From: JACCTH01 sp035281645
GTDB taxonomy: Bacteria; Actinomycetota; Acidimicrobiia; Spongiisociales; ZC4RG35
Direction of reading: 5' to 3'
Length of the DNA: 64,000 nucleotides
NCBI GenBank assembly: GCA_035281645.1
Contig: DATEDN010000081.1
Coordinates: 1 to 64,000 of the forward strand
Positions 51,538 through 60,087 of this stretch are shown here, one piece after another. Positions within the stretch are counted from its first letter, which is position 1, and every line of letters begins with the position of its first letter. The notes beneath the pieces are model-generated. The model saw only the letters and a list, made by a program, of their open reading frames with translations. It made no database searches and was not told the DNA's origin. The position numbers and the translations under genes were made by a program.

Positions 51538-52437
51538 ATGAACGTCGATCACGTGATCGGTGCGCTTGCCAGCCATCAGGCAGGATTCGTCGGTCACGCA
51601 CAGCTCACGGACTCCGGACTTACCAACTCGGCGATCAAGTGGAGGGTCAAATCAGGTGTCTTGCAGCCTGTGCACCGGAGTCTCTACAAAGTCACCGGAG
51701 TTGTTGGTAGCCAAGAACAGCTTTTGCGGGCGGCGATGGCCATCTTGCCCGATGCGACGGTTTCCCATGAGTCTGCTGCCGAGGCCCACGACATCAAGTT
51801 CATTCGCCGTCGACAGAAGGTGGTGACCGTCCACTCACGAACCACGCACATCTTTCCAGGCGTGACAATCCATCGGTCCCTGGATCTGGCAGCTCATCAT
51901 CGTGACCAGATCGACGGGTTATGGACGACGACTCCGGCCCGGACACTCATCGATCTAGCGGCGGTGACGAATCCGAAAACCCTTGCAAGGGCACTGGACG
52001 AATCATTGGCCGCTCGGCTGGTTCAGATCGACGAAATTCAGAAGCTGTTTCAGGAAGTTGCTCGGTCGGGCCGCACCGGCTCCAAGCTCATGAGGAAGCT
52101 TCTGAGCGAACGCGTCGGGGATGAGATGGTCACGGCCTCGCAACTAGAGAAGGTCGGCATGGCCGTCTTCCGCGACGGTGGGCTACCAATGCCGGTTTGG
52201 CAGTATCCGGCGCCATGGGATTCTTCGAGGAGGATCGACTTCGCTTGGCCGTGGTGTTGCGTCGGATGCGAGGCTGACAGCCTGCGCTGGCACAGTCGAA
52301 AGGCCAACTTTCAGAACGACCGCAACAGAGACAATCTGGCGTTGATCCACGGTTGGCGAATCTTTCGATTCACGTGGGCCGATTTCAAGAACCGGCCGGA
52401 TTTTGTCGTCACCCAGTTGCGATCCGTCCTCGTTTGA
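51538..52437 (+). CDS. AbiEi-like wHTH + DUF559/Vsr-like nuclease protein
   Basis: 299 aa. The N-terminus (about 1-100: FVGHAQLTDSGLTNSAIKWRVKSGVLQPVHRSLYKV) has the winged-helix and following region of AbiEi-type antitoxins, which bind inverted-repeat DNA. The C-terminus (about 205-299) has a DUF559/PD-(D/E)XK core: SRRIDFAWPW (Asp234), CVGCEAD (Glu245-x-Asp247, where relatives have VEVDG), then FQNDRNRDNLALIHGWRIFRFTWADF (pieces 258-283). The usual H after VEVDG is shifted. Such genes are numerous in actinobacterial genomes and have no settled role. No AbiEii toxin gene follows, so it is not an ordinary TA pair. Start ATG 51538; its stop abuts the right repeat. Confidence 0.78.
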   Translation: MNVDHVIGALASHQAGFVGHAQLTDSGLTNSAIKWRVKSGVLQPVHRSLYKVTGVVGSQEQLLRAAMAILPDATVSHESAAEAHDIKFIRRRQKVVTVHSRTTHIFPGVTIHRSLDLAAHHRDQIDGLWTTTPARTLIDLAAVTNPKTLARALDESLAARLVQIDEIQKLFQEVARSGRTGSKLMRKLLSERVGDEMVTASQLEKVGMAVFRDGGLPMPVWQYPAPWDSSRRIDFAWPWCCVGCEADSLRWHSRKANFQNDRNRDNLALIHGWRIFRFTWADFKNRPDFVVTQLRSVLV

Positions 52438-52488
52438 CTTTCTGTGGGCCGATAGGGACTTCCAGCGTCCCTATCGACCCTGGGTCGC
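52438..52488. repeat. Right 51-bp inverted repeat of the AbiEi-DUF559 element
   Basis: Mirror of the left repeat. It holds a perfect 10-bp stem CGATAGGGAC (52450-52459) / GTCCCTATCG (52467-52476) with a 7-nt loop TTCCAGC. It starts at the base after the gene's TGA and ends 3 bp from the stop of the thioredoxin gene. Confidence 0.92.
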
Positions 52489-52491
52489 GCT

Positions 52492-53247
52492 TTAGAACAG
52501 GGCGGAGGCGAGGCGGCGTCGGTACTCGCGAGTGAGCTCGTGCTCGGGGCCGAGGAGGTCGAAGACGTCGATCATCTGCAGACGCGCCTTCTCTCGTTGC
52601 TCGCCGCCGGCTTCGACGGCGGCGAGCAAGCGGGGCAGAGCCTCTTCGGGGTCGGAAAGGTCGACTTCTCCCGAGCCGATCAGCCGGGCCGCGGCCGTCA
52701 TCTGTTTGACCTCGGGCGTGGGGGCCTGGCGGTCGAGGACTCCGATCGCCTCGTCGGTACGGCCATCCTCGATCAATAGGCCGGCGAGGGTCAGAGCGGC
52801 TTCGGTGTTGACCGGGTTCTCTTCGAGCAAGGCGCGGAGCGACGATTCCGCTTCGGCAACCTTCCCCGCCTCGATCAGGCCTTCAGCCGCAACCACACGC
52901 TCGTCTGTCGCCGGTGGGATCAGCCGCGAGATAAACGCCTTGACCTGGGCCTCAGGCAGCGCCCCGGTGAACATGTCGACCGGCCGGCCGTCGCGGAAGG
53001 CGATCACTGTTGGAATGCTTTGAATCGAGAAGGCTTGCGCTAGTCGTTGGTTGGCATCGACGTCGACCTTGGCGAGGGTGAAGGCTCCCTCTCCATCGGC
53101 AGCCGCCCGCTCGAGGATGGGACTCAGCGTCTTGCAGGGCTGGCACCAACTCGCCCAGAAATCCACCACCACCGGGGCAGTCTTCGACGCTTCCACAACC
53201 TTGGTCGAAAACTCCGCCTCTCCAACATCAATCACGTTCGCTGTCAT
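52492..53247 (-). CDS. Thioredoxin-TPR protein (CnoX/YbbN-like)
   Basis: 251 aa with a thioredoxin domain (residues about 1-108) bearing DFWASWCQPCKTLSP, a C-Q-P-C active site, and the cis-Pro in SIPTVIAF, followed by tetratricopeptide-like helices (AEGLIEAGKVAEAESSLRALLEENP, GLLIEDGRTDEAIGVLDRQ). This arrangement is that of CnoX/YbbN, a chaperone-redoxin that protects proteins and hands them to GroEL. It is cytosolic. The start is ATG 53247, with the divergent dapA 59 bp away. Its 3' end is 3 bp from the right inverted repeat. Confidence 0.88.
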   Translation of the reverse strand: MTANVIDVGEAEFSTKVVEASKTAPVVVDFWASWCQPCKTLSPILERAAADGEGAFTLAKVDVDANQRLAQAFSIQSIPTVIAFRDGRPVDMFTGALPEAQVKAFISRLIPPATDERVVAAEGLIEAGKVAEAESSLRALLEENPVNTEAALTLAGLLIEDGRTDEAIGVLDRQAPTPEVKQMTAAARLIGSGEVDLSDPEEALPRLLAAVEAGGEQREKARLQMIDVFDLLGPEHELTREYRRRLASALF

Positions 53248-53305
53248 CTCACCAACCTAAACCCCGTGGTCGGTGGCGCCATTCCAAGAGGGGTAACCTC
53301 AAAAG

Positions 53306-54178
53306 ATGCCCATCTTCGGCCGAGTCCTGACGGCGATGATCACGCCGTTTGGAGACGAAGGCCAGGTCGATCACGAGAAGGCTTGGAACCTCGCCCGGCA
53401 CCTCGCTTCCCACGGCTCCGACGGGCTTGTCGTGACCGGCACCACCGGTGAATCGCCGACTCTGACCGAGGACGAGAAGGTGGCGCTCTATCGCACCGTG
53501 GTTGAAGCGGTGGCCGGACGCGATACCAAAGTCGTCGCAGGCACCGGCACCTACAACACCGAAGAGTCGTGTCATCTCAGCCGTCGGGCGGCCGAAGCCG
53601 GCTGCCACGGAATCCTGGCCGTCACTCCTTATTACAACCGCCCCAGCCAGGAGGGGCTCATCGCCCACTTTCGAGCGATCGCCGACGCCACCGACTTGCC
53701 AGTCGCGCTCTACAACATCCCCGGGCGCACTGCGCGACTGATCGAGATCGAGACCTTGAAGATCCTCTCCGATCACCCCCGCATCAGGGCGGTCAAAGAT
53801 GCGGTGATGGACATCGATTTCACCTCCCGCACCTGTGTCGAGGTGGCGGGTCTCGAGGTCTATTCGGGCCAGGACACGTATACCTGGCCCATGATGGCGG
53901 TAGGGGCGGTGGGCGTGATCTCGGTCATCTCCCATTTGGCGGGCCCGCAAGTGGCGGCGATGGTCAAAGCCGCCGCGTCGGGTGACGTCGAGCGCGCTCG
54001 CGATCTCCATACCCGATTGCTGCCCCTCGGATTCGCTTGCTTCCTCGACCCCAACCCTTCGCCGGTCAAGGCCGCTCTCAACGCCCTGTGGGAGCCCGTC
54101 GGCAATCCGCGCCTCCCATTGGTTCCGTCCTCTGAGCAAACGGTGGCCGCGATCAAGGACGCCCTCACCCACCTGTGA
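53306..54178 (+). CDS. dapA: 4-hydroxy-tetrahydrodipicolinate synthase
   Basis: First committed step of lysine/DAP synthesis, condensing pyruvate with aspartate semialdehyde by a Schiff-base lysine. 290 aa; GTTGESPTLTEDEK and GTGTYNTEES blocks, YYNRPSQEGL (catalytic Tyr), YNIPGRTA, and the lysine in IRAVKDAV with SGQDTYTWPMMAVGAVGVIS. Start ATG 53306. It is followed by RNase J 10 bp downstream on the same strand, so dapA-rnj are probably co-transcribed, as in many Actinobacteria. Confidence 0.95.
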   Translation: MPIFGRVLTAMITPFGDEGQVDHEKAWNLARHLASHGSDGLVVTGTTGESPTLTEDEKVALYRTVVEAVAGRDTKVVAGTGTYNTEESCHLSRRAAEAGCHGILAVTPYYNRPSQEGLIAHFRAIADATDLPVALYNIPGRTARLIEIETLKILSDHPRIRAVKDAVMDIDFTSRTCVEVAGLEVYSGQDTYTWPMMAVGAVGVISVISHLAGPQVAAMVKAAASGDVERARDLHTRLLPLGFACFLDPNPSPVKAALNALWEPVGNPRLPLVPSSEQTVAAIKDALTHL

Positions 54179-54188
54179 CCTCCCAGCA

Positions 54189-55823
54189 GTGACAGTACGC
54201 GTCACTTTTCTCGGGGGTCTGGGGGAGATCGGCCGCAACTGCGCCGCCCTGGAAGTGGAGGGAAAGACCGTCCTCATCGATTGCGGTCTCATGTTCCCCG
54301 AAGAGGAGATGCTCGGTGTCGATCTGGTCTTTCCCGACTGGAGCTGGCTCGTGGAAAGACGAGCGGATGTGGTGGGGGTCGTCCTCACCCATGGGCACGA
54401 GGATCACATCGGCGCCCTGCCATATTTCCTCCGTGATCTGAACGTTCCGGTCTACGGGACGGCCATGACCCTGGGACTGGCGGCCGGGCGCATCGAAGAG
54501 CTCGGAGTTGAGGCCGATCTGCGCACGATCGAGGTAGGTAAGCCAGTAAACCTCGACCCCTTTCGGTTTGCGTTGATCAACGTCGCTCACTCCGTCCCCG
54601 ATGCCTGCGCGGTGGCTTTCGACACCCCCGAGGGAGTTGTCCTCCACACCGGTGACTTCAAACTCGACCCGACTCCGATCGACGGCCGAGCTACAGACCT
54701 CGCCACTCTCGCTCTTCTCGGCCGCCGCGGGGTCCGGCTTCTCCTCTCTGACTCCACGAACGCTGAACGCCCTGGCTTCGTCCCCTCGGAGCGGACGCTG
54801 TCGGATTCGATCAAAGACATCGTCTCTCATGCTCCGGGCAGGGTCATCGCCGCCTGCTTCTCGTCCCACATTCATCGCATCCAGCAGATCGTCGATTCGG
54901 CGCTGGCAAGTGAACGCAAGCTCGCCATCTTCGGCCGTTCCCTCCAGCGGAATACATCGGTTGCCCAGAGCCTGGGCCGTCTCGACGTCCCCGCCGATCA
55001 GGTGCTCGACATCACCGAACTCCTCGAGCTACCCCCCGAGCGGCAGCTGCTACTCACCACTGGTAGCCAGGGTGAGCCCTTTGCGGCCCTCTCGTTGATG
55101 GCTCAGGGACGGCACAAGTTCGTCGAGATCGGGGCAGGTGACACCATCCTTCTCTCGGCCACACCTATCCCCGGCAACGAGACCGCAGTGTCGCGGGTCA
55201 TCAATCAGCTCCTTCGACGCGGTGCTCGGGTGGTTCATGGTCGCAATGCCGAGGTTCACGTCTCCGGTCATGCCAATCGGGACGAGCTTTTGACGATGCT
55301 GCACATCGTCAAGCCAGCGGCCTTCGTTCCCGTCCACGGCGAGTATCGACATCTGGCCGCTCATGCCGATCTGGCGCGACTAGTCGGAGTGGGGCACGTC
55401 GAAGTCTGCGAGGACGGAGACTCATTGGTCCTCGACGGGGCTGAGACCCGCGTAGAGCGCCGGGCCCGACCCGCCGGTTATGTCTACCTCGACGGCGAAG
55501 GGGTCGGGGAGGTGCAGGCGGTCTTGCGCGACCGCAGCCATCTGGCGGACGAGGGAGTGGTGGTGGTGACGGTGGCCGTTTCTCCCAACAACCGCGAGAT
55601 CGTCTACGGCCCTGACCTCCACAGCCACGGGGTGATGGATGATCCCGAAGCGGTGCTGGAGAAAGCCGGCCAGGCGGTGCGCCAGAGCCTGGAGGAGCGT
55701 TTGAACAACGGCGAGGCCGACCTTTCGGTTTTGCAGCAGGCGACTCGCCAGACCGCCGCCCGCATCATCAAGGCGGAGACGTCGCGCCGTCCCGTGATCG
55801 TTCCGGTGGTCCTCGAGCTCTAG
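54189..55823 (+). CDS. rnj: Ribonuclease J
   Basis: Beta-CASP metallo-beta-lactamase exo/endoribonuclease that processes and degrades RNA, 544 aa from GTG 54189. Motifs: GGLGEIGRNCAALE at the N-terminus, metal motif LTHGHEDHIGALP, HSVPDACAV, HTGDFKLD, the beta-CASP block (VIAACFSSHIHRIQQI, GRSLQRN, TTGSQGEP) and HVSGHANRDELLTML, then FVPVHGEYRHLAAHADLA. The start is GTG; the frame is open further upstream within dapA. RNase J normally works with other degradosome partners not in the window. Confidence 0.94.
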   Translation: MTVRVTFLGGLGEIGRNCAALEVEGKTVLIDCGLMFPEEEMLGVDLVFPDWSWLVERRADVVGVVLTHGHEDHIGALPYFLRDLNVPVYGTAMTLGLAAGRIEELGVEADLRTIEVGKPVNLDPFRFALINVAHSVPDACAVAFDTPEGVVLHTGDFKLDPTPIDGRATDLATLALLGRRGVRLLLSDSTNAERPGFVPSERTLSDSIKDIVSHAPGRVIAACFSSHIHRIQQIVDSALASERKLAIFGRSLQRNTSVAQSLGRLDVPADQVLDITELLELPPERQLLLTTGSQGEPFAALSLMAQGRHKFVEIGAGDTILLSATPIPGNETAVSRVINQLLRRGARVVHGRNAEVHVSGHANRDELLTMLHIVKPAAFVPVHGEYRHLAAHADLARLVGVGHVEVCEDGDSLVLDGAETRVERRARPAGYVYLDGEGVGEVQAVLRDRSHLADEGVVVVTVAVSPNNREIVYGPDLHSHGVMDDPEAVLEKAGQAVRQSLEERLNNGEADLSVLQQATRQTAARIIKAETSRRPVIVPVVLEL

Positions 55824-55864
55824 ATCCAGACCGCCGCTACGTTCGACGGGTAGGCTAGGAGCAC

Positions 55865-58069
55865 ATGACCAAACGGACGCCCACCCGCCAGGGTGGTCGC
55901 GGGCGGAAGCGGGTGTCCACAAGCAAACGGCGCATCACTCTGCGATCCCGGCTGGAGGGCTTGCGAGAGAGATTGCGCGAACATCTCGGACGTCAGACCG
56001 ACGACCTTTGGGGAATGGTCCTCGTCGTTTTGGGCCTGCTGTTCGGGCTGGGCTTTCTCGATCTTGCTGGTCCATTTGGAACCGCGGTCGAAAACGGCAC
56101 CCGGCTGCTCTTCGGGCTCTGGCGTTACGCCCTGCCTCTCGCCCTAATCGGAATCGGGGTGGTATTGATCGCGGGGCGACCCCGCCAGCCGGCGGGGCGG
56201 ACGGTCACTGGATCTGTGTTCACGTTCATCGGGTCGCTGGCGATGTTCCACCTACTCACCGGGGCGGTGGCGCTGGCTCCGAACATTGAACTGGTCAAGG
56301 AACGGGGTGGGGCGATAGGGGCCCTGGTTGCTTATCCGCTCCGCCGCTTGCTCGGCTCTTGGGGTGCCTTCGTCGTGCTCTCGGCATTCATGGGCATGGG
56401 AGTCCTCATCCTGTTTCGCACCACCGTCAAAGAAGCAGTCACCACTGCCGTGGAGTTAGTTCGGGGCGGATTCAACCGAGCGTCCCCGCTGCCACCCCCG
56501 CCGATCAGAGTCAAACGCTCGCCCAAGCCCAGGCAACCCGAGCTTCCCCCGGTGGAGGAAAAGCCCTCGAAGCCGGTCAAAGCCAAGGTTCCCAAGCTCC
56601 CTTCGGTGCCCGCCGGTGGTTATCAACTGCCACCGCTTGAGCTCCTCCATGCCGGGGGGGGAGAGGAGCAGAGCCGTCGGGCACTCGAAGACACTGCCAA
56701 CCAGCTCGAGGAGACCCTCCGCCAACACGGTGTCGATGCCCAGCTGACCAAGATCGTCTCCGGACCGACCGTGACCCGCTACGAGATCGAGCTGGCCCCG
56801 GGAGTGAAGGTAAATCGGGTGTCGAGCCTCGCCCACGACATTGCCTATGCCCTTGCCACTCCCGACGTCCGACTGCTCGTTCCCATCCCTGGACGGTCGG
56901 CGATTGGAGTCGAGGTGCCCAACCGACGGCGACGACTGGTGACCTTGGGCGACGTTCTGAGAAGCTCGGAGGCATCGGCCGCCACCCATCCATTAGCGGT
57001 GGGACTGGGAGTGGACATCTCAGGACGGGCTCGAATGTTGAACCTCTCCGAGCTGCCCCACGTCCTCATTGCCGGCGCCACCGGGGCGGGCAAGTCGTCG
57101 TGCATCAACTCGATCGTCTCCTCGCTCCTTATGCGCACGAGCCCCGACGACGTTCGTTTGATCATGGTCGACCCCAAGCGAGTCGAGCTAGGCCAATACA
57201 ACGGGGTCCCACATCTCCTCACCCGCGTTATCACCAACCCCAAGAAGGCAGCCGACGCCCTCAAATGGGCGGTGGTGGAGATGGATCGCCGCTACGACCT
57301 CCTGGCGGATGCGAAAGTGCGCGACATCTGGGGATACCGCCAGAAGCTCGAATCCGGCGAACTGCCAGATGAAGGGTTCGACCGCTTTCCCTATCTGGTC
57401 GTCATCGTCGACGAACTGAACGACCTGATGATGGTCGCGGGGCGGGAAGTAGAGGAGGCCGTAGTCCGCATCGCTCAAATGGCGCGGGCCGTTGGGATCC
57501 ATCTCGTGATCGCCACCCAACGACCTTCGGTCGATGTCATCACCGGGGTCATCAAGGCCAACATTCCCTCCCGACTCGCATTCTCGGTCGCCTCCCAAAC
57601 CGACAGCCGGGTGATCATCGATGGGGCAGGAGCCGAGAAGCTGGTCGGTATGGGCGACATGCTCGTGGTGACCGCCGCCGAACCACGCCCGGTCCGTTAC
57701 CAGGGCGCCTGGGTGAGTGAGGAGGAGGTCAGGGCGATCGTCGAATGGAGCAAGCGCCAGCGCGAAGCCGAGTACGAGGACGCGGTGGTCGAGAAAGCCG
57801 CCGAAGCTTCGGCAGCCGCCGACGAATACGACGATGAGGAAGAGCAGATGGTTCGCCAGGCGATGGATCTCATCGTCCGCAGCCAGCTCGGCTCGACATC
57901 GATGTTGCAGCGCAAGCTCCGAATTGGTTTCGCCCGCGCCGGACGGGTAATGGACATCCTCGAACAGCGCGGGATCGTCGGACCGTCGGAGGGATCGAAG
58001 GCGCGGGCAGTGTTGATGACGGTGGACGAACTCGACGCGGCATACGACCGAGAGAGAGTTTCCGTATAG
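55865..58069 (+). CDS. ftsK: FtsK/SpoIIIE-family DNA translocase
   Basis: 734-residue membrane ATPase that pumps DNA at the division septum. N-terminal basic region then four membrane helices (about residues 48-200), a short Pro-rich linker, and the motor: alpha/beta domains with GATGAGKSSCINS (Walker A), LIVVIVDELNDLMM-like Walker B (LVVIVDELND), and IATQRPSVDVITGVIKANIPSRLAF. The C-terminal gamma winged helix (QAMDLIVRSQLGSTSMLQRKLRIG split from FARAGRVMDILEQ) recognises oriented KOPS-like sites. RBS AGGAGC is 5-10 bp before ATG 55865. It ends 21 bp before the pyruvate dehydrogenase operon. Confidence 0.95.
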   Translation: MTKRTPTRQGGRGRKRVSTSKRRITLRSRLEGLRERLREHLGRQTDDLWGMVLVVLGLLFGLGFLDLAGPFGTAVENGTRLLFGLWRYALPLALIGIGVVLIAGRPRQPAGRTVTGSVFTFIGSLAMFHLLTGAVALAPNIELVKERGGAIGALVAYPLRRLLGSWGAFVVLSAFMGMGVLILFRTTVKEAVTTAVELVRGGFNRASPLPPPPIRVKRSPKPRQPELPPVEEKPSKPVKAKVPKLPSVPAGGYQLPPLELLHAGGGEEQSRRALEDTANQLEETLRQHGVDAQLTKIVSGPTVTRYEIELAPGVKVNRVSSLAHDIAYALATPDVRLLVPIPGRSAIGVEVPNRRRRLVTLGDVLRSSEASAATHPLAVGLGVDISGRARMLNLSELPHVLIAGATGAGKSSCINSIVSSLLMRTSPDDVRLIMVDPKRVELGQYNGVPHLLTRVITNPKKAADALKWAVVEMDRRYDLLADAKVRDIWGYRQKLESGELPDEGFDRFPYLVVIVDELNDLMMVAGREVEEAVVRIAQMARAVGIHLVIATQRPSVDVITGVIKANIPSRLAFSVASQTDSRVIIDGAGAEKLVGMGDMLVVTAAEPRPVRYQGAWVSEEEVRAIVEWSKRQREAEYEDAVVEKAAEASAAADEYDDEEEQMVRQAMDLIVRSQLGSTSMLQRKLRIGFARAGRVMDILEQRGIVGPSEGSKARAVLMTVDELDAAYDRERVSV

Positions 58070-58090
58070 CGGGTACGCTCAATCCGCCAC

Positions 58091-59110
58091 ATGTTTCAGA
58101 TCCTCACGCCTTCGGGAGCCCTCAATCAGGAGTCTCCGTTGGAAGTGGAGATGATCCGGCGGCTGTACCGGGCGATGGTGTTTGCCCGTACTTATGACCG
58201 CAAAGGGACGGCTTTACAGAAGCAAGGAAGACTTGCCACCTACGCCCCCTTCGAAGGCCAGGAGGCTGCCCAGGTGGGCAGCGCAGCTGCCCTTGAGCCT
58301 GACGATTGGATGGCAGCGACCTATCGGGATGGAGCCGCCATGTGGATGCAGGGCTATCCGTTGGAACTGCTCTTCGCCGGGCGGACAGGTGACGAAAGGG
58401 GTGGGTCGCCACCGATTCACGTGCCGGTTCTGCCGCCCTCGATCACCGTCGGGGGACACATGGTTCACGCGGTCGGCCTTGGGTGGGCTGCCAAGTTGAG
58501 AGGTGAGGCGCGGATCGCAATCACCTACTTCGGAGACGGGGCCACTTCCGAGGGCGATTTCCACGAGGCCATGAACTTCGCGGCCGTCTTCTCGGTGCCT
58601 TGTGTCTTCTTTTGTCAGAACAACGGCTGGGCGATTTCCCTGCCCCGGGAGGAGCAAACCCGTTCTGAAACCATTGCCCAGAAAGCGATTGCCTACGGCA
58701 TGCCCGGCGTGCAAGTAGATGGCAACGATTTGCTCGGTGTCTATCAAACGACCAAGGAGGCGACCGATCGGGCGCGGGGCGGGGGCGGCCCAACTTTGAT
58801 CGAGGCCGTCACTTATCGGCTCGGCCCCCATACCACCGCGGACGATCCCGGTCGCTATCGGGCGCCGGACTTGACGGAGGACTGGCGGAGGCGCGATCCG
58901 CTGGAGAGGGTGCGGCTGTTCCTCTCCGAGCGCGAAGCTTGGTCGGAGTCCTGGCAGCAACAGATCGAGGATGAAGCAGCCGAGGAAGTCGACCTGGCCA
59001 TTGACAGAGCGGAGGGAATGGCTGCCTTCGGTCCGGGCGAGATCTTCGATGCCATGTTCGAAACCTTGCCCCCCCACTTGGCGGCGCAGCGAATGGAAGC
59101 GACTCAATAG
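58091..59110 (+). CDS. Pyruvate/branched-chain 2-oxoacid dehydrogenase E1 alpha
   Basis: Thiamine-diphosphate enzyme subunit, 339 aa. TPP motif GDGATSEGDFHEAMNFAAVFSVPCVFFCQNN (in pieces: GDG ... NN) is complete, with AYGMPGVQVDGND and the phosphorylation-loop-like YRLGPHTTADDPGRYR. Its stop overlaps the E1 beta start by one base. The E1 alpha/beta form is that of Gram-positive pyruvate or branched-chain dehydrogenases. The alpha chain has the ISLPREEQT segment frequent in the branched-chain type, so substrate remains uncertain between pyruvate and branched-chain oxoacids. Confidence 0.92.
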   Translation: MFQILTPSGALNQESPLEVEMIRRLYRAMVFARTYDRKGTALQKQGRLATYAPFEGQEAAQVGSAAALEPDDWMAATYRDGAAMWMQGYPLELLFAGRTGDERGGSPPIHVPVLPPSITVGGHMVHAVGLGWAAKLRGEARIAITYFGDGATSEGDFHEAMNFAAVFSVPCVFFCQNNGWAISLPREEQTRSETIAQKAIAYGMPGVQVDGNDLLGVYQTTKEATDRARGGGGPTLIEAVTYRLGPHTTADDPGRYRAPDLTEDWRRRDPLERVRLFLSEREAWSESWQQQIEDEAAEEVDLAIDRAEGMAAFGPGEIFDAMFETLPPHLAAQRMEATQ

Positions 59111-60087
59111 TGACGGTCCGCAACATCGCCCAAGCGATCAATGACGCCCTCGATCTCGCCCTGGCCAAGGACTCCGATGTGGTGGTGATGGGTGAGGACG
59201 TAGGGCGAACCGGTGGAGTCTTCCGGGTCACCGATGGCCTTCGGGAACGATATGGCGCCGACCGGGTGATCGACTCCCCGGTGGCCGAATCCGGGATCGT
59301 TGGGGTCGGATTCGGAATGGCGGTCGGAGGTCTCAAGCCGGTGCTCGAGCTCCAGTTCATGGGCTTTTCCTATCCGGCTTATGACCAGGTGGTCAATCAC
59401 GTGGCCCGAATTCGGAATCGCTCCCGCCATCGATTCTCGGCTCCTCTCGTCATCCGGATCCCATATGGGGGCGGGATCGGAGCCGCAGAGCATCACTCTG
59501 AGTCGATGGAGGCGATCTACACCCACGTTCCCGGTTTGAAAGTGATCGTGCCCGCCACGCCCTATGACGCCAAGGGAATGCTGCTCCAGGCCATCGAAGA
59601 CCCCGACCCGGTGATCTTCCTCGAGCCGATCCGGCTCTACCGGGCAGTCAAAGAGGAGGTGCCGGAAGGTTGGCTGACCCAGCCCCTCGGCGAGGCGCGG
59701 GTGGAACGAGAAGGCGACGACGTCACACTGATCACCTGGGGGGCGATGACCAAAGAGACCCGGGAGGCCGCGGTGCTGCTGGCGGAGGACGGCATTTCGG
59801 CGGAGATCATCGACCTCCGGTCGCTGGTCCCACTTGATATCGAAACGGTTGCTCACTCCGTGCAGCGGACCGGACGGGCAGTGATCGTGCACGAGGCACC
59901 GCGCACCGGGGGATTCGGGGCGGAGGTGGCAGCGTTGCTCCAAGAGCGATGCCTTTTCGATCTTGCCGCCCCCATCCGGCGCGTCACTGGCTGGGACACG
60001 GTGTTTCCGTTGAAGAGGTCAGAGCACCATTACCTGCCGGGACCCGCCAGGATCGCGGCCGCTGCCACCCAAGTCATGGAGGTCTGA
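59110..60087 (+). CDS. Pyruvate/branched-chain 2-oxoacid dehydrogenase E1 beta
   Basis: Partner of E1 alpha, 325 aa. Family blocks: VVVMGEDVGRTGGVFRVTDGL with the catalytic Glu region, DSPVAESGIVGVGFGMAVGGLKPVLELQFM, and the C-terminal transketolase domain with IIDLRSLVPLDIETV and VIVHEAPRTGGFGAEVAA. Start GTG 59110 overlaps the alpha stop. Its stop overlaps the E2 start (TGATG). The three genes form a tight operon; no E3 (dihydrolipoamide dehydrogenase) gene is in the window, so it must be elsewhere. Confidence 0.94.
   Translation: MTVRNIAQAINDALDLALAKDSDVVVMGEDVGRTGGVFRVTDGLRERYGADRVIDSPVAESGIVGVGFGMAVGGLKPVLELQFMGFSYPAYDQVVNHVARIRNRSRHRFSAPLVIRIPYGGGIGAAEHHSESMEAIYTHVPGLKVIVPATPYDAKGMLLQAIEDPDPVIFLEPIRLYRAVKEEVPEGWLTQPLGEARVEREGDDVTLITWGAMTKETREAAVLLAEDGISAEIIDLRSLVPLDIETVAHSVQRTGRAVIVHEAPRTGGFGAEVAALLQERCLFDLAAPIRRVTGWDTVFPLKRSEHHYLPGPARIAAAATQVMEV

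Larger units (their letters stand above)
51445..52488. mobile_element. Putative single-gene mobile element bounded by 51-bp inverted repeats
   Basis: A 1,044 bp unit: inverted repeat, 42 bp, one gene, inverted repeat, with the gene's stop codon touching the right repeat. It fills the space between the cyclophilin start (3 bp away) and the thioredoxin stop (3 bp away). No target duplication is evident and no DDE, serine or tyrosine recombinase is encoded. Mobility is inferred from layout. GC looks slightly lower than in neighbouring genes by eye. Confidence 0.65.

Noticed and set aside
51538..52437. A classical type IV AbiE toxin-antitoxin pair
   Set aside because: No nucleotidyltransferase (AbiEii) gene is beside it, and the C-terminus is DUF559-like instead of a plain AbiEi C-terminal domain.
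51445..52488. The two inverted repeats as ordinary rho-independent terminators of the neighbouring genes
   Set aside because: No T-run follows either stem in either direction, and the long matching arms extend well beyond the stems on both sides.
53982..54188. Upstream extension of RNase J into dapA
   Set aside because: Shadow frame; RNase J similarity begins right after GTG 54189.
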